The notes: generated from the sequence alone by a model not told the origin. A stretch of DNA of 60,641 bases from a virus (IMGVR_UViG_3300018080_001657:1-60641), one strand, 5' to 3'. Counted from the stretch's first letter, positions 33,258 through 42,758 are shown. A program made the numbers and translations.

Positions 33258-33553
33258 ATTCTGCTGATACAGCGCATATGCCGTCTACGTGGAATGTTAA
33301 AGATAAAAATAAAGACTTGTTGCCCTTCTGGAGATGGGAACATAGAGTTACTTTGGGCTGGAATGCACGAGAATTTATGGTATTTATTGACCAAGTGCGT
33401 CAGAGTATACACATAGAAGAAATTACTGGTGGCCATCTAGAGACAGTAGCAGATGATAATTTGTTTGAGAGCTTACTTAATTTTGCACAAACAAAAGGAT
33501 TCTGTGAAATCATTGCCCCAATGATGAAGCCTACTAAGGAAAGGTTTATCTAA
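33206..33553 (+). CDS. hypothetical protein
   Basis: A GTG at 33206 preceded by aaggag opens a 115-residue frame overlapping the previous gene by 52 bases. It contains an aromatic-rich stretch (FWRWEHRVTLGWNAREFMVF) and a helical end. The function is unknown. Confidence 0.6.
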   Translation: MSKFQILNERRFPLKTIDSADTAHMPSTWNVKDKNKDLLPFWRWEHRVTLGWNAREFMVFIDQVRQSIHIEEITGGHLETVADDNLFESLLNFAQTKGFCEIIAPMMKPTKERFI

Positions 33554-33843
33554 TGGATAAAATACCTGAAAAATTACCTACTAAGAATGTTAAGAAAACA
33601 GCCATTTCAACTTTGCAAGAGTCTTTAGAGCCTTACATTGGTGAAAAAATGACAGACGTGCAACTAAGAGCAATTGGGAACGCTATCAATAGTTTCTTTC
33701 TTAAATGCATAGAGCAAAAAATTCTTGATAAAGAGAAGTGGGACAAGGACAATACAATTATTGTTCAAGAAAAGAATGATAATGAAATTGATATTATTCT
33801 CCCTGATTGGATATATGAATGGATGGAGAATGAGGAAAACTAG
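33553..33843 (+). CDS. hypothetical protein
   Basis: The 96-residue protein starts in the stop of the gene before it (TAATG). It has a helical centre (QLRAIGNAINSFFLKCIEQ) and an acidic beta-like C-terminus. The next gene starts inside its end. No family was recognised. Confidence 0.6.
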   Translation: MDKIPEKLPTKNVKKTAISTLQESLEPYIGEKMTDVQLRAIGNAINSFFLKCIEQKILDKEKWDKDNTIIVQEKNDNEIDIILPDWIYEWMENEEN

Positions 33844-34372
33844 AACACCAGTTCAGCTTGCCAAGAATGCCTCTAAGCTACATAAGCATATAGGAGAGCT
33901 TCTTGTATCAAATGATTCACCTTTTAAGCACTATGAAATCAGACAAGAATACCATGTATCTATGGTCAATCCAGATTATCACTCAAATAAAGAGAAATTT
34001 GATTGGGTTATTCTTAATTTGAATGTAGTAATAGAAGTGCACGGCGAACAACATTTTTGTCCTGTATGTTTTGGTGGCATAACTAAAGATGAAGCTAAGA
34101 GAAACTTTTTACGTAGACTCTACCTAGACATGCAAAAACAAGAAGCTGCTGAGAAGGCTCTGTGGGCCTATGTAGTGGTCAAACACGATGAGAAGAACTT
34201 TACCCTAGATAAGCTTGTAGCACGTATCAGATCGGCTCTGGAACGTGTTCCTGAAGGTGTCTATGAACAAAAGAAACCTAAGGCTAAGATACAAGGTCGG
34301 GGGTTTCAGAAATCAAATAGGAAATATCAATGGCCAACAAGGAAAATACAGAACAGAGGGTTCCAGAAATAA
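33830..34372 (+). CDS. Vsr/DUF559-like endonuclease (PD-(D/E)XK fold)
   Basis: The start at 33830 overlaps the previous gene by 14 bases and has ggatggag upstream. The core EKFDWVILNLNVVIEVHGEQ (about 60-79) followed by HF fits the D...E-x-H/Q pattern of Vsr- and DUF559-type nucleases, with a catalytic Asp and Glu. A cysteine pair CPVC follows. The C-terminus is basic and repetitive (GRGFQKSNRK, NRGFQK). It may nick or cut DNA. Confidence 0.62.
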   Translation: MRKTRTPVQLAKNASKLHKHIGELLVSNDSPFKHYEIRQEYHVSMVNPDYHSNKEKFDWVILNLNVVIEVHGEQHFCPVCFGGITKDEAKRNFLRRLYLDMQKQEAAEKALWAYVVVKHDEKNFTLDKLVARIRSALERVPEGVYEQKKPKAKIQGRGFQKSNRKYQWPTRKIQNRGFQK

Positions 34373-34793
34373 CAGAATTGTTTTCCCTCGTGAAATGGCA
34401 CCTATTTATATGGCGGGTAGCCCAGATCCAAGAACATTTGCACGTGGCAAACGAACAATTGCAGGCTCTCTAATTGGAGTTGTCTTTGACAAAGAAAACC
34501 TAGAAGCTGTTCTTTCAAAAAGAAATTTTTATAATACTGAAGAACAGGATTTTGGACATATGCCTACAATTGATATTATTCTTATTGGTACAAATGAATA
34601 TGGAGCACAATCTTTTATGAAGATTCTTGGCTGTGAACTAATGAAAAGTGGTTATGGCGTGCCTATTAACGAAGTTATAACAGACAAAATTGAAACAATA
34701 ACTTATGTTGCTAATAAGATAGTTCCTTGGACAGTACCAGATATTGATATTGAAATCGTTAATCCATTTACTAAAAGAAAGAGTTTATTGTAA
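34263..34793 (+). CDS. possible virion structural protein
   Basis: Starts at 34245 and 34263 (gaaggt upstream) are possible, overlapping the nuclease gene; the conserved-looking part begins at 34395. It reads like structural proteins of myophages: an APIYMAGSPDPRTFARGKR segment, IAGSLIGVVFD, and TIDIILIGTNEYGAQS. I cannot name the family, so the structural role is tentative, and the first 40 or so residues may not be translated. Confidence 0.45.
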   Translation: MNKRNLRLRYKVGGFRNQIGNINGQQGKYRTEGSRNNRIVFPREMAPIYMAGSPDPRTFARGKRTIAGSLIGVVFDKENLEAVLSKRNFYNTEEQDFGHMPTIDIILIGTNEYGAQSFMKILGCELMKSGYGVPINEVITDKIETITYVANKIVPWTVPDIDIEIVNPFTKRKSLL

Positions 34794-34957
34794 TGGCTGA
34801 AGAAATAACAAAAGTAAGATGTGTAAATTGTGGAGCAAGGTGGGAATATGAAGGTCGTATCGATGATGACTTTGAGAAAAACATAGAATGTCCAGAGTGT
34901 GGTTTTGTATGTTCGGCATGGACATTTATCCCAGCTACTGGAGTTCTTGATGAATAA
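34793..34957 (+). CDS. small zinc-ribbon protein
   Basis: The 54-residue frame starts in a TAATG overlap. It carries CVNCG (10-14) and CPECG (33-37) knuckles, as in transcription-factor-type zinc ribbons. It overlaps the next gene by eight bases. Confidence 0.65.
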   Translation: MAEEITKVRCVNCGARWEYEGRIDDDFEKNIECPECGFVCSAWTFIPATGVLDE

Positions 34958-35246
34958 GATAAATGATAATTTTGAAAGATGTGGCTTAGCAATTAAGATA
35001 TATCCTCACTGGACATATGATATGGTTATTAACCATCTTGAAGTATGTAAGAAAGCTATAACTAGACACCTAATTTATAAGGGATATTGTGAGCCTGCTG
35101 AAAACAGAATTGAAGTACGATTTGAGCCAAGAGACGGATATACTAGGGTGAAAATAGTTTATGCCTATACTGAAGAAGATAGCATAAGTAACAATCCAGA
35201 CTATCAGGCTAAATTAGTTGAAGACATGGTAGAAATAGGAGAATAA
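34950..35246 (+). CDS. hypothetical protein
   Basis: The start at 34950 follows ctggag. The 98-residue protein has a helical first half and an alternating second half with NRIEVRFEPRDGYTRVKIVY. The function is unknown. Confidence 0.6.
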   Translation: MNKINDNFERCGLAIKIYPHWTYDMVINHLEVCKKAITRHLIYKGYCEPAENRIEVRFEPRDGYTRVKIVYAYTEEDSISNNPDYQAKLVEDMVEIGE

Positions 35247-35251
35247 TATTA

Positions 35252-35830
35252 ATGGTAAATCGAGCTGTTAAATGTAGTGTGTGTAAAAAAGGTATCTTCT
35301 ATCTGCCTGAAGGCTACAAGATGGATCTTAAGGTAACTTGTGTAGAGTGTCAGAAGGGCACCAAGAAGAAAAGAACCCGTCAAACAGCAGCAGCTAGCTA
35401 TTCTAAAATGAAGAAGGGTGTTAGGCCTGATATTCATCCTACATATAGCTTTAGGTCTGCAACCGAAGCAAATTTTGCACGAATCATGAACAAACTAGGT
35501 GTCTCTTGGAAGTACGAGGAGAGGGCCTTCAGCTTCCCTGGTTATAAAACTAAACCTCATGTATATATTATGGACTTCGAGATCACAGAGGGCTGTACAG
35601 AGCTTCCTGCTGGCTTCTATGAGATCAAAGGATACATGACGCCACAGAGTAGACAGAAACTCAGACGTCTTAAAAGATGTTATCCAGAAGAGTTCTCTAG
35701 AACAACTGTAGTCGTCTACAATAAATACAAGAAGAAAGACATAGAGCTTTGTGAGAAGCTAGGATACAAGACTATGCTATATGATGAATTGACTGCTAGA
35801 TTTTCAAAGGATATACCAACATGGGAATAG
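35252..35830 (+). CDS. PD-(D/E)XK endonuclease with zinc ribbon, resolvase-like
   Basis: An N-terminal ribbon (CSVCKKG, CVECQKG) leads to a nuclease core: a FRSATEANFARIMN helix, VSWKYEERAFSF, YIMDFEIT and FYEIKGYMT. D in MDFE and E-x-K in YEIKG are catalytic candidates, as in T7 endonuclease I-like and DUF1064-type enzymes. It could resolve branched DNA during replication or packaging. The 192-residue protein overlaps the next gene by ten bases. Confidence 0.7.
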   Translation: MVNRAVKCSVCKKGIFYLPEGYKMDLKVTCVECQKGTKKKRTRQTAAASYSKMKKGVRPDIHPTYSFRSATEANFARIMNKLGVSWKYEERAFSFPGYKTKPHVYIMDFEITEGCTELPAGFYEIKGYMTPQSRQKLRRLKRCYPEEFSRTTVVVYNKYKKKDIELCEKLGYKTMLYDELTARFSKDIPTWE

Positions 35831-36141
35831 ATCCTGATAAGAAAAGAATTGTTCAAGTTCTAAAAGATGATGAATGGGTCAACATCAAAATGAAAGACAT
35901 TAAAACTGGTAATGTTTTTAGGCTATATGACCCTGGCGGGCTTCCTGTTAAAGATGAACATGGCAATACTGAGTTTACTGCTCGTGCTGATGGAGAAGAA
36001 GTAGATGGAGTTGGTATTGTAGAAGCAGAAGATATGGACAAGCTGGAACCTAGAGGAGATTGTCTTAAGTGTCGAACCTACACAAAGAATCCAGAACATA
36101 ATTATTTCTATTGTTATATAAAAGGACATTGTCCTGTATGA
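35821..36141 (+). CDS. hypothetical protein with C-terminal cysteines
   Basis: The 106-residue protein has a beta-rich first half (KTGNVFRLYDPGGLPVKDE) and a C-terminal cluster CLKCRTYT...YCYIKGHC. The function is unknown. It overlaps the nuclease gene and is followed by a frame that lacks a start. Confidence 0.6.
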   Translation: MGIDPDKKRIVQVLKDDEWVNIKMKDIKTGNVFRLYDPGGLPVKDEHGNTEFTARADGEEVDGVGIVEAEDMDKLEPRGDCLKCRTYTKNPEHNYFYCYIKGHCPV

Positions 36142-36276
36142 ACGGACCCTAAAGAAACATGTGAACATGATTTTAAAGAACATTATTACTCAAGTTCAGA
36201 CATGCTAGGCTTACAGTGCACTAAGTGCGGCCTACAAGATAAGTATTCTTGGAGGAAGAAAGAATGGAAAAAATAA
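36142..36276 (+). pseudogene. zinc-ribbon reading frame lacking a start codon
   Basis: The frame reads TDPKETCEHDFKEHYYSSSD then MLGLQCTKCG and ends at 36276. It looks like a small zinc-ribbon protein, but no ATG, GTG or TTG precedes the first cysteine. The upstream stop sits in GTATGAACGG; without one A an ATGACG overlap would give a normal start. A one-base insertion or an assembly error would explain this. The Met at 36199-36201 would yield only a fragment. Confidence 0.5.
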
Positions 36277-36452
36277 ATTGTCCAAATATTAAATGTAAAG
36301 GTCATCTAAAATGTATTGCTAACGAATCAACAACAATTGGATATTTTACTTATGATCAAAATGTTTGTACGGAAACATATAAATGTAATATATGTTTGTC
36401 AAAATTTGAAAGATCATGGAGGTGGCATAAGGAGGAATTAAATGATGATTGA
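36264..36452 (+). CDS. small zinc-ribbon protein
   Basis: The start at 36264 follows ggaggaag. The 62-residue product has cysteine pairs CPNIKC and CNIC with HLKC between. It overlaps the preceding broken frame by 13 bases and the next gene by 11. The function is unknown. Confidence 0.62.
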   Translation: MEKINCPNIKCKGHLKCIANESTTIGYFTYDQNVCTETYKCNICLSKFERSWRWHKEELNDD

Positions 36453-36630
36453 GGGCGATAGAGACTTGAAGATAGATTTTCAAGAAGACTTTGATACTGG
36501 CATGCAACTAGTAAAGTTTACCAAGTATACATTTGATGGCAGAAGAAAAACTTTTATATTAGTCATAAAAGATAGTGATTTCTTTGAAGTCTCTGAAGGA
36601 GCAACTATTCCTAGGAGACATTTGGGATAG
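36442..36630 (+). CDS. hypothetical small protein
   Basis: The 62-residue acidic, beta-like protein (MQLVKFTKYTFDGRRKTFIL) has aaggagg upstream. No family was recognised. Confidence 0.6.
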   Translation: MMIEGDRDLKIDFQEDFDTGMQLVKFTKYTFDGRRKTFILVIKDSDFFEVSEGATIPRRHLG

Positions 36631-36633
36631 ACC

Positions 36634-37248
36634 GTGTTAATTCCATCAGCTAAAGCACAACTACTAAGAGACTATCAGAGTGCACTGTTCTATCAGATAA
36701 CAGAACCAAAGAATGAGAGACAGTATGTATTCTATCTGCTTCTGAGGCCTCTTCTGTTGTGGGTTAGAGATACTATGATAGACGATTGCCTGTTAGAACC
36801 TGCCGAGGCAGAGAGCGAGCTGTACTTGCTCTGCTGTAAGATATTTGATGACTTCGACAAAGAGAAAAGCAGTATCATTCCTTATCTAAGGAAAGCTATT
36901 CCGTGGAAAGTACATCATCTACTAAGAAAGCTTAAGAGAGTGTCTCAGAGAGAAATACCTTCTGGACTAACAGAAACAACTGAAGATTTATATGAAACAG
37001 ATGAAGAATATTACTGGAAGATACCAGAAATGTTTATTACCGATAGATTTATAGGTAAACTCTTTACAATAAGAGAAAAATACTATATATATAAGATACT
37101 TGTAGCCGACAACGACAAGTTAACACAAAAAGACCTAGCCAAAAGCTGTAAAGTCAGCAGGCCAACTATGAATATAAGGCTCTCAGAACTAAAGGAAGCC
37201 TTAGTAACTGGAGGATATAATGGTACTACCCAAAGACGTAAAACCTGA
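36634..37248 (+). CDS. sigma factor-like protein
   Basis: A GTG start gives 204 residues. Residues about 56-100 (AEAESELYLLCCKIFDDFDK, IIPYLRKAIPWKVHHLLRK) fit sigma region 2. The C-terminus (REKYYIYKI, TQKDLAKSCKVSRPTMNIRL) fits a region 4 helix-turn-helix. The layout is like T4 gp55-type late sigma factors. It could direct host RNA polymerase to late promoters. The similarity is by pattern only. Confidence 0.55.
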   Translation: MLIPSAKAQLLRDYQSALFYQITEPKNERQYVFYLLLRPLLLWVRDTMIDDCLLEPAEAESELYLLCCKIFDDFDKEKSSIIPYLRKAIPWKVHHLLRKLKRVSQREIPSGLTETTEDLYETDEEYYWKIPEMFITDRFIGKLFTIREKYYIYKILVADNDKLTQKDLAKSCKVSRPTMNIRLSELKEALVTGGYNGTTQRRKT

Positions 37249-37792
37249 AGATGTTATGCACCCAACAGGAGTTTTCTTTCGTAACCCCACTCACATGGAA
37301 GAAGCAGACATGGCACAGAGCCAAAACCAAATTGTAAAAGCACTTACGGCCGCTAAACGTGAACAAATAACCGAAGTACTGTCATTTACAGAAGAATCAA
37401 AACCATGGACTCTTCCTGGATTTGTTAATATTAGAGAAATGGATGAACTTCAATGTGAACAGCTTTGTCGGACCATGATGCGATACAGACCAAATATCTT
37501 TAAGGTTCATATTAAACTAGGGAATTACGTCAATGCTAAGCCTATTAAGACACTAAAAACAAGAAACCTATCTTCTTTAGAGCCACGTTTCCATACAGAA
37601 GTTGCAAAGAAAATGTCTGATGTTTTGTCTGACAGGTCTCTCAATGTAACAGAAATTATTTATACAGTTCATAGTGCTGAGCCTGGAAACTTTCGTGCAG
37701 TCAGTGAAGTATTTGGCATGGTAGATGACGAAGACTATGAGAATGATGAGCTATTTACACCTGGTATTCTAATCGAATATTACTCAAACTAA
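37220..37792 (+). CDS. hypothetical protein
   Basis: The 190-residue protein starts inside the sigma-like gene with ggagga upstream. It has mixed alpha/beta content and an acidic C-terminal region (DDEDYENDE). No family was recognised. It is the last gene before the sugar island. Confidence 0.65.
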   Translation: MVLPKDVKPEDVMHPTGVFFRNPTHMEEADMAQSQNQIVKALTAAKREQITEVLSFTEESKPWTLPGFVNIREMDELQCEQLCRTMMRYRPNIFKVHIKLGNYVNAKPIKTLKTRNLSSLEPRFHTEVAKKMSDVLSDRSLNVTEIIYTVHSAEPGNFRAVSEVFGMVDDEDYENDELFTPGILIEYYSN

Positions 37793-37816
37793 TTTTCCTG
37801 CCAAAGGAGCTAACTA

Positions 37817-39808
37817 ATGGCTCAACGTGTTCATGGTGTTATAAAACCTAACAGGCGTGGCAATGTACCTGCTAGAGTAGTGAACGTCCAGTCCAAAAAG
37901 AAAAATGAAAATAATAAGATTCGTCTTGATAAACTAACATCTGATAATCCTGTTATCTGTGTTAAGAGAAGACTTGGTGGCATTGGTGATGTCATTATGA
38001 CAACACCTCTTCTTAAAGAAATAAAAAGACTAATTCCTGATTGTCATCTAATATATGCTACAGACCTAGAGTATGCAGACGGAGCACTAGGAGATATAAT
38101 TAGACATAACCCATATGTTGATGAGCTTATACCAAATTCGCAAATCGCAGAAAGTACCTATGCCTATAGTGTAGATGTTACTGCTACTGGTTTAGCAAAA
38201 GAAAAAGCAGGACAAATACCTCCAAACAGAATTGATATGTTTGCAGAAGCTGTAGGTGTATGCGTAGGTGCAGATCCAGTTCCTGTATATGAAGTGACTG
38301 ATGAAGAAAGAGAGATGGCAACAAAGCGTATTGAAGCTGATTTCCTTGGACCAGCAAAAAGTAGAGAAGATATAAAGTTAATTGTAATTCAAGTAAGAAG
38401 TAACGACGCCAGAAGAACATGGCCTCTTGATCATATGGATAAATTGGCTGATATGTTAGCAAAAGACCCAAGCATTAGAGTTCTTTTGTGTGACTGGGGA
38501 GATAAAGCAGATAGATGGGAATCAAGAGAACGGGTATGGGCCATTAAGAATGAAAGCATTGTAGACATAGCTGCGATTATAGAACAATCTGATTTAGTTA
38601 TCTGTCCAGACAGTAGTATTCTTCATCTTGCTGGTGCGTTAAGTAAAAAGATTGTTGCTATCTTTGGGCCAATACCTCCTGAGAGCCGTATTAATCATTA
38701 TACAAATGCACATGCTGTTACATTAGGTTTGTCTTGTCAGTATTGCTGGTATACTCCAATGTGTATTAGAAGCAACAACACAAAATTTGATTGTCTAACA
38801 AAACTTACACCAAAAATGGTACACGACGTGGCAATAAAGAAAATGGCAAATGAATATATTGTAGAAACGAAAGTAGAATATGGTAAAAATATGACTACAG
38901 TCGGGGGACAAGATCCTGTTATATTAGTCAAAAGAACAACAGGAGGCATTGGCGATCTTGTTATGGCTACAGCAGGCATAGAAGCACTTAAGGAAAAGTT
39001 TCCTAACAAGAAATTACATGTTGCAGTAAATAAAAATCTACATCCAGTACTAGAAAACAATCCATATATTGACCATGTGCTTGATATTAATCAGCCAATA
39101 AATGCAAAAATCTATCATATGATTTTTGATATTTCTCATCCTTGTGCGCGATACGAAGTAGCAAGACTAAGAGCCAGAAAGCCTGTTGAAAAGAATAGAG
39201 TTGAAATTTATGCAGAAGCACTTGGGTCAAGAGAAATTATTAAAGATCTTAAACCAAGGATACATTTTACAGAAGAAGAACTTAAAGAAGGAAAAAAGTT
39301 TTTATTAGAAAATGGACTGAACCCAAACAAAAAGACTATTGCTATTGCAACTAACAGTACAGAACTTTACAGAGACTGGCCAGAAGAGAATTACACAGTG
39401 CTATTTGAAGCATTGAAAGACAAGTTTAATATTGCAATATTCCACAAAGAACGTAAAAACTTTTACCCTGGAATTATAGATGCTCGTGGTCTTCCATTAA
39501 GAAAAGCAATTAGTACCATGGCAACATGTGATGGTCTTATCACTGTAGACACAGGGTACTTGCATATTGCAGCAGCATTAAATATACCAACAGTGGCATT
39601 GTTTGGTCCTATTGATTACAAAGCAAGATGTAAAGGATATAAGAACACAACAGTTATTGTGTCAAATCTAGACTGTATTCCTTGTTGGCGTAATGGCACA
39701 ACAAAATGTAAACATACTGGTTTAGTAAAATCTTATTCTAGATGTATGGAAAATATTCATGTTAAACAAGTAATTAAAGTAGCACTTACAAAATTTAAAG
39801 GAATATAA
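37817..39808 (+). CDS. double-domain ADP-heptose:LPS heptosyltransferase (GT9 x2)
   Basis: Two complete GT9 domains are fused. Domain 1 (about 50-345) has RRLGGIGDVIMTTPLLKEIK, VICPDSSILHLAGAL and VAIFGPIPPESR. Domain 2 (about 368-655) has KRTTGGIGDLVMATAGIEAL, TVDTGYLHIAAALNIP and TVALFGPIDYKARC. The D-[ST]-[GS]-x-x-H motif is the donor-site signature of heptosyltransferases. Each domain ends with a CxxC-type pair (CQYCW, CIPCW). The enzyme transfers heptose from ADP-heptose. Two domains could give two successive transfers. Confidence 0.85.
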   Translation: MAQRVHGVIKPNRRGNVPARVVNVQSKKKNENNKIRLDKLTSDNPVICVKRRLGGIGDVIMTTPLLKEIKRLIPDCHLIYATDLEYADGALGDIIRHNPYVDELIPNSQIAESTYAYSVDVTATGLAKEKAGQIPPNRIDMFAEAVGVCVGADPVPVYEVTDEEREMATKRIEADFLGPAKSREDIKLIVIQVRSNDARRTWPLDHMDKLADMLAKDPSIRVLLCDWGDKADRWESRERVWAIKNESIVDIAAIIEQSDLVICPDSSILHLAGALSKKIVAIFGPIPPESRINHYTNAHAVTLGLSCQYCWYTPMCIRSNNTKFDCLTKLTPKMVHDVAIKKMANEYIVETKVEYGKNMTTVGGQDPVILVKRTTGGIGDLVMATAGIEALKEKFPNKKLHVAVNKNLHPVLENNPYIDHVLDINQPINAKIYHMIFDISHPCARYEVARLRARKPVEKNRVEIYAEALGSREIIKDLKPRIHFTEEELKEGKKFLLENGLNPNKKTIAIATNSTELYRDWPEENYTVLFEALKDKFNIAIFHKERKNFYPGIIDARGLPLRKAISTMATCDGLITVDTGYLHIAAALNIPTVALFGPIDYKARCKGYKNTTVIVSNLDCIPCWRNGTTKCKHTGLVKSYSRCMENIHVKQVIKVALTKFKGI

Positions 39809-39810
39809 AA

Positions 39811-40689
39811 ATGTCAAACATTCCTAGCTCTGTATTTGTAACTTTAGGTGGTGGTCTTGGTGATGTATTTTATACGTATGTAAACGGTAAAAATGGATGG
39901 GGTTATATAGAGTCTTTAAAAAAGACATATCCAAGTATTAAAATAAAAGCTATGTGTGCAACTCATAATCCACAAACATTAGACTTTATTGAAAATAATC
40001 CATATATTGATTCAATAGTTGAATTTGGATGGGTATTAGACGCAACAGAATTATGGAAAAAATACAAAGGAGATGCTGTACGTCTTGATAAACAAAAAGA
40101 CTTACTTAAAAAATTAAAAGATAAAAAACCTAATGTTTATTTAAGTCAAACAGACAAAGAAACTGTTAACAATATAACTAGTAGTGGAAATTTTGTGCTT
40201 CTTCATCCTTTTGCAGGAGAGCCACATCGTAGAGCACTGCCAGCTGAAGAATATATACCATTGATCGATAGTATTATAGATAAACTTGGATTAAATGTTG
40301 TTCTTATTGGCGGTAGCTATACAAGAAGTAATCGAGTCCACAAAGAACTAAAGACAGAATACTTAGATTACAATAGAAGTGGACTGCATAATATTATTGG
40401 CAAATCAAATGCTCGTATATGTTTGACATTGGCAAGAAAACAAACATGCTTTTTGGGTTCGTGGTCAGCGTACTCTTGTGCTTCATGGCTGTACAATAAG
40501 CACACAACAATATTGCTCCAAGAAAATGACGTAGAGAAACTTAATAAGAAACTAAGTAAAGGACAAAGATGGGACGGAGCAAAATGTGACATGATAACAA
40601 CCAAAGGACCATATCATAATCCAAAAGACACAAACTTCAAGAAGGTTCGAGAAGAAGCCTTTAACAAGATACAAAATGAAACAAAATAA
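39811..40689 (+). CDS. GT9-like glycosyltransferase
   Basis: The 292-residue protein starts with GGGLGDVFYTYVNGKNGW, a GT9-like phosphate-binding loop, and has NNPYIDSIVEF, LLHPFAGEPHRRALPAEEYI, VVLIGGSYTR and an LGSWSAYSCASWL motif where GT9 has D-[ST]-G-x-x-H. The donor-site Asp is replaced by Gly, so its donor may differ. Related genes at 40676 and 43647 share this variant. Confidence 0.7.
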   Translation: MSNIPSSVFVTLGGGLGDVFYTYVNGKNGWGYIESLKKTYPSIKIKAMCATHNPQTLDFIENNPYIDSIVEFGWVLDATELWKKYKGDAVRLDKQKDLLKKLKDKKPNVYLSQTDKETVNNITSSGNFVLLHPFAGEPHRRALPAEEYIPLIDSIIDKLGLNVVLIGGSYTRSNRVHKELKTEYLDYNRSGLHNIIGKSNARICLTLARKQTCFLGSWSAYSCASWLYNKHTTILLQENDVEKLNKKLSKGQRWDGAKCDMITTKGPYHNPKDTNFKKVREEAFNKIQNETK

Positions 40690-41497
40690 AGTATATTTAG
40701 GGTTGATTGGAGGGCTTGGGGATGTAATTTATCAGTATTTACATGACCCAGCATGGCAATCTCTTGCTGACTACAAAACAAAGAACCCTAATACTTGTAT
40801 CAAGGCTATCGTAGTCTCACACAACCCTCTAGCCCATCAAATCGTAGAATTAAACCCTTATATAGATGAAGTAGAACAACATCCTCCAAAGAGAGAGATG
40901 AGAGATAAAAACTGGAAGCATCACGAAGTCATACATCAGTATGCACAAGGAGAATCAAGACTTATCGGGTCTAACCTAACACACAATAGACCTGTATTCT
41001 ATCTAAAGAACTCAGAAGTTGAGTTAGTAAATCAATTAGTTGTTGGCAAGACAGCTGTAGTACATCCATTTGCATCAGAAGAAGCAAGAGTTTGTATCCC
41101 ACCAAAGGACTATAGATCTATTGTCGACAAATTAAGACACAAAATGTTCAATGTAATTATGCTTGGCGGAAGCTATGTAAAATCATTTGGAGAAGAAGAA
41201 AAGTATAATAAAGTCGAGAAGTTCTTGTACCCTAAGACAGATGGGTTCACGAATCTAATAGGCAAAACAAATGCAAGAACTTCATTAGCCTTAGTAACTA
41301 ATGCTGATTTGTTTGTTGGAACTTGGTCTTGTTATGGTGTAACAGCATGGATGCACGGTATAAAATCAATAATATGTGTGCCTGACAAAATGTCTGAAGG
41401 ATGTTATAAAATACATGATGGTAAATATAAAAACCATAACAAAGCAGATAAGATAATTAAAGAATCAAATAGCAAAATGATAGTGAGGCTAATATGA
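40676..41497 (+). CDS. GT9-like glycosyltransferase
   Basis: This 273-residue paralogue of the upstream gene shares [74 protein letters not shown] and [13 protein letters not shown]. It overlaps its neighbours by 14 and 4 bases, so the cluster is translated as one unit. The acceptor is unknown. Confidence 0.7.
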   Translation: MKQNKVYLGLIGGLGDVIYQYLHDPAWQSLADYKTKNPNTCIKAIVVSHNPLAHQIVELNPYIDEVEQHPPKREMRDKNWKHHEVIHQYAQGESRLIGSNLTHNRPVFYLKNSEVELVNQLVVGKTAVVHPFASEEARVCIPPKDYRSIVDKLRHKMFNVIMLGGSYVKSFGEEEKYNKVEKFLYPKTDGFTNLIGKTNARTSLALVTNADLFVGTWSCYGVTAWMHGIKSIICVPDKMSEGCYKIHDGKYKNHNKADKIIKESNSKMIVRLI

Positions 41498-42522
41498 AGA
41501 AGGCATTAATAACTGGTATCACAGGACAAGATGGATCTTACCTGGCTGAATTGCTTCTTGATAAAGGTTATGAAGTACATGGAATAATTCGTCGTACAAG
41601 CAGCTATGTGAGACAAAGAATTGATCATTTGTCAATGGACCCAGAGATAAAAGACAAAACATTGTTTTTGCATTATGGAGACATGACAGACGGCTCAAAT
41701 ATCTCAAGACTAATTGAGAAAATTATGCCTGATGAGGTTTATAACCTGGCTGCGCAATCACATGTAAAGATTTCTTTTGATGTACCTGAATATAGTGCAC
41801 AGGTTGATGGCATTGGAACCATTAGGCTGCTAGATGCCCTTAGAGAATTATGCCCAAAGGCTAGGTTTTATCAAGCTTCTACATCTGAGCTGTACGGACT
41901 AGTACAGGAGACTCCACAGAAGGAAACTACGCCCTTCTATCCTCGTTCCCCTTATGCAGTAGCTAAACTATATGCATACTGGATCACAAGGAACTACAGA
42001 GAGGCTTATGGCATGTTTGCCTGTAATGGCATTCTGTTTAATCATGAGTCTGAGAGACGTGGAGAAAACTTTGTTACTAGAAAAATCACAATGTCAGTGG
42101 CACGTATTGCTCGTGGCCAACAAGACAAAATATCTTTAGGAAATCTATCTGCATTAAGAGACTGGGGATATGCGCCTGATTATGTAAGAGGAATGTGGAT
42201 GATGCTCCAGCAAGATGAGCCAATGGATATTGTGATGGCCACAGGAGAGCAACACTCTGTAGAAGACTTCTGTCTTGCAGCATTTGATGCTATTGGAATG
42301 CCCATTAAGTTCAAAGGAGAAGGTGTTGATCGTAAAGGGTATAACATAAATGGTGTTGTACGTGTAGATGTTAATCCAAAGTTCTTTAGGCCAACAGAAG
42401 TACAAACACTACTAGGTGATCCAACAATGGCTAAAGAAGTTTTAGGTTGGGAACCAACTATTAGCTTCAAAGAATTAGTTACTCGCATGGTAGTTAACGA
42501 TCTTAATGAGATAAAACAATGA
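41494..42522 (+). CDS. gmd: GDP-mannose 4,6-dehydratase
   Basis: The N-terminal NAD(P)-binding [20 protein letters not shown] is the Gmd signature. [47 protein letters not shown] with the catalytic Thr/Ser region, and [13 protein letters not shown] (YxxxK) follow; [18 protein letters not shown] is also typical. The enzyme makes GDP-4-keto-6-deoxy-mannose, the precursor of GDP-perosamine, fucose and rhamnose. The aminotransferase at 46699 could take the next step. Confidence 0.92.
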   Translation: MKKALITGITGQDGSYLAELLLDKGYEVHGIIRRTSSYVRQRIDHLSMDPEIKDKTLFLHYGDMTDGSNISRLIEKIMPDEVYNLAAQSHVKISFDVPEYSAQVDGIGTIRLLDALRELCPKARFYQASTSELYGLVQETPQKETTPFYPRSPYAVAKLYAYWITRNYREAYGMFACNGILFNHESERRGENFVTRKITMSVARIARGQQDKISLGNLSALRDWGYAPDYVRGMWMMLQQDEPMDIVMATGEQHSVEDFCLAAFDAIGMPIKFKGEGVDRKGYNINGVVRVDVNPKFFRPTEVQTLLGDPTMAKEVLGWEPTISFKELVTRMVVNDLNEIKQ

Positions 42523-42758
42523 GCACTGGAAATAACATAGACAGGTTAATTGATATAAATAACAAACTGTGGCATGAAGCAACACAGATAAAAGACTTTG
42601 ATAACAAACCAATCAAAGGACTCTCTTCAGAAGAAAGAGTTAAATGTTTCCTTGCAGTTAGAAAACTTAATTCTAGTCGATCTGCAATTAGAGCAGAGAT
42701 AGATAGAGAATTTGATGACGGAGTTGACGAATCTAAAGTCAACTATTCTGGAGAGTAA
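42519..42758 (+). CDS. small helical protein, DUF4254-like (tentative)
   Basis: The 79-residue protein has [20 protein letters not shown], a motif resembling DUF4254 proteins found beside GT9 genes. It overlaps gmd by four bases. A shorter relative follows at 42760. The role is unknown, perhaps as a chaperone or subunit of a glycosyltransferase. Confidence 0.5.
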   Translation: MSTGNNIDRLIDINNKLWHEATQIKDFDNKPIKGLSSEERVKCFLAVRKLNSSRSAIRAEIDREFDDGVDESKVNYSGE

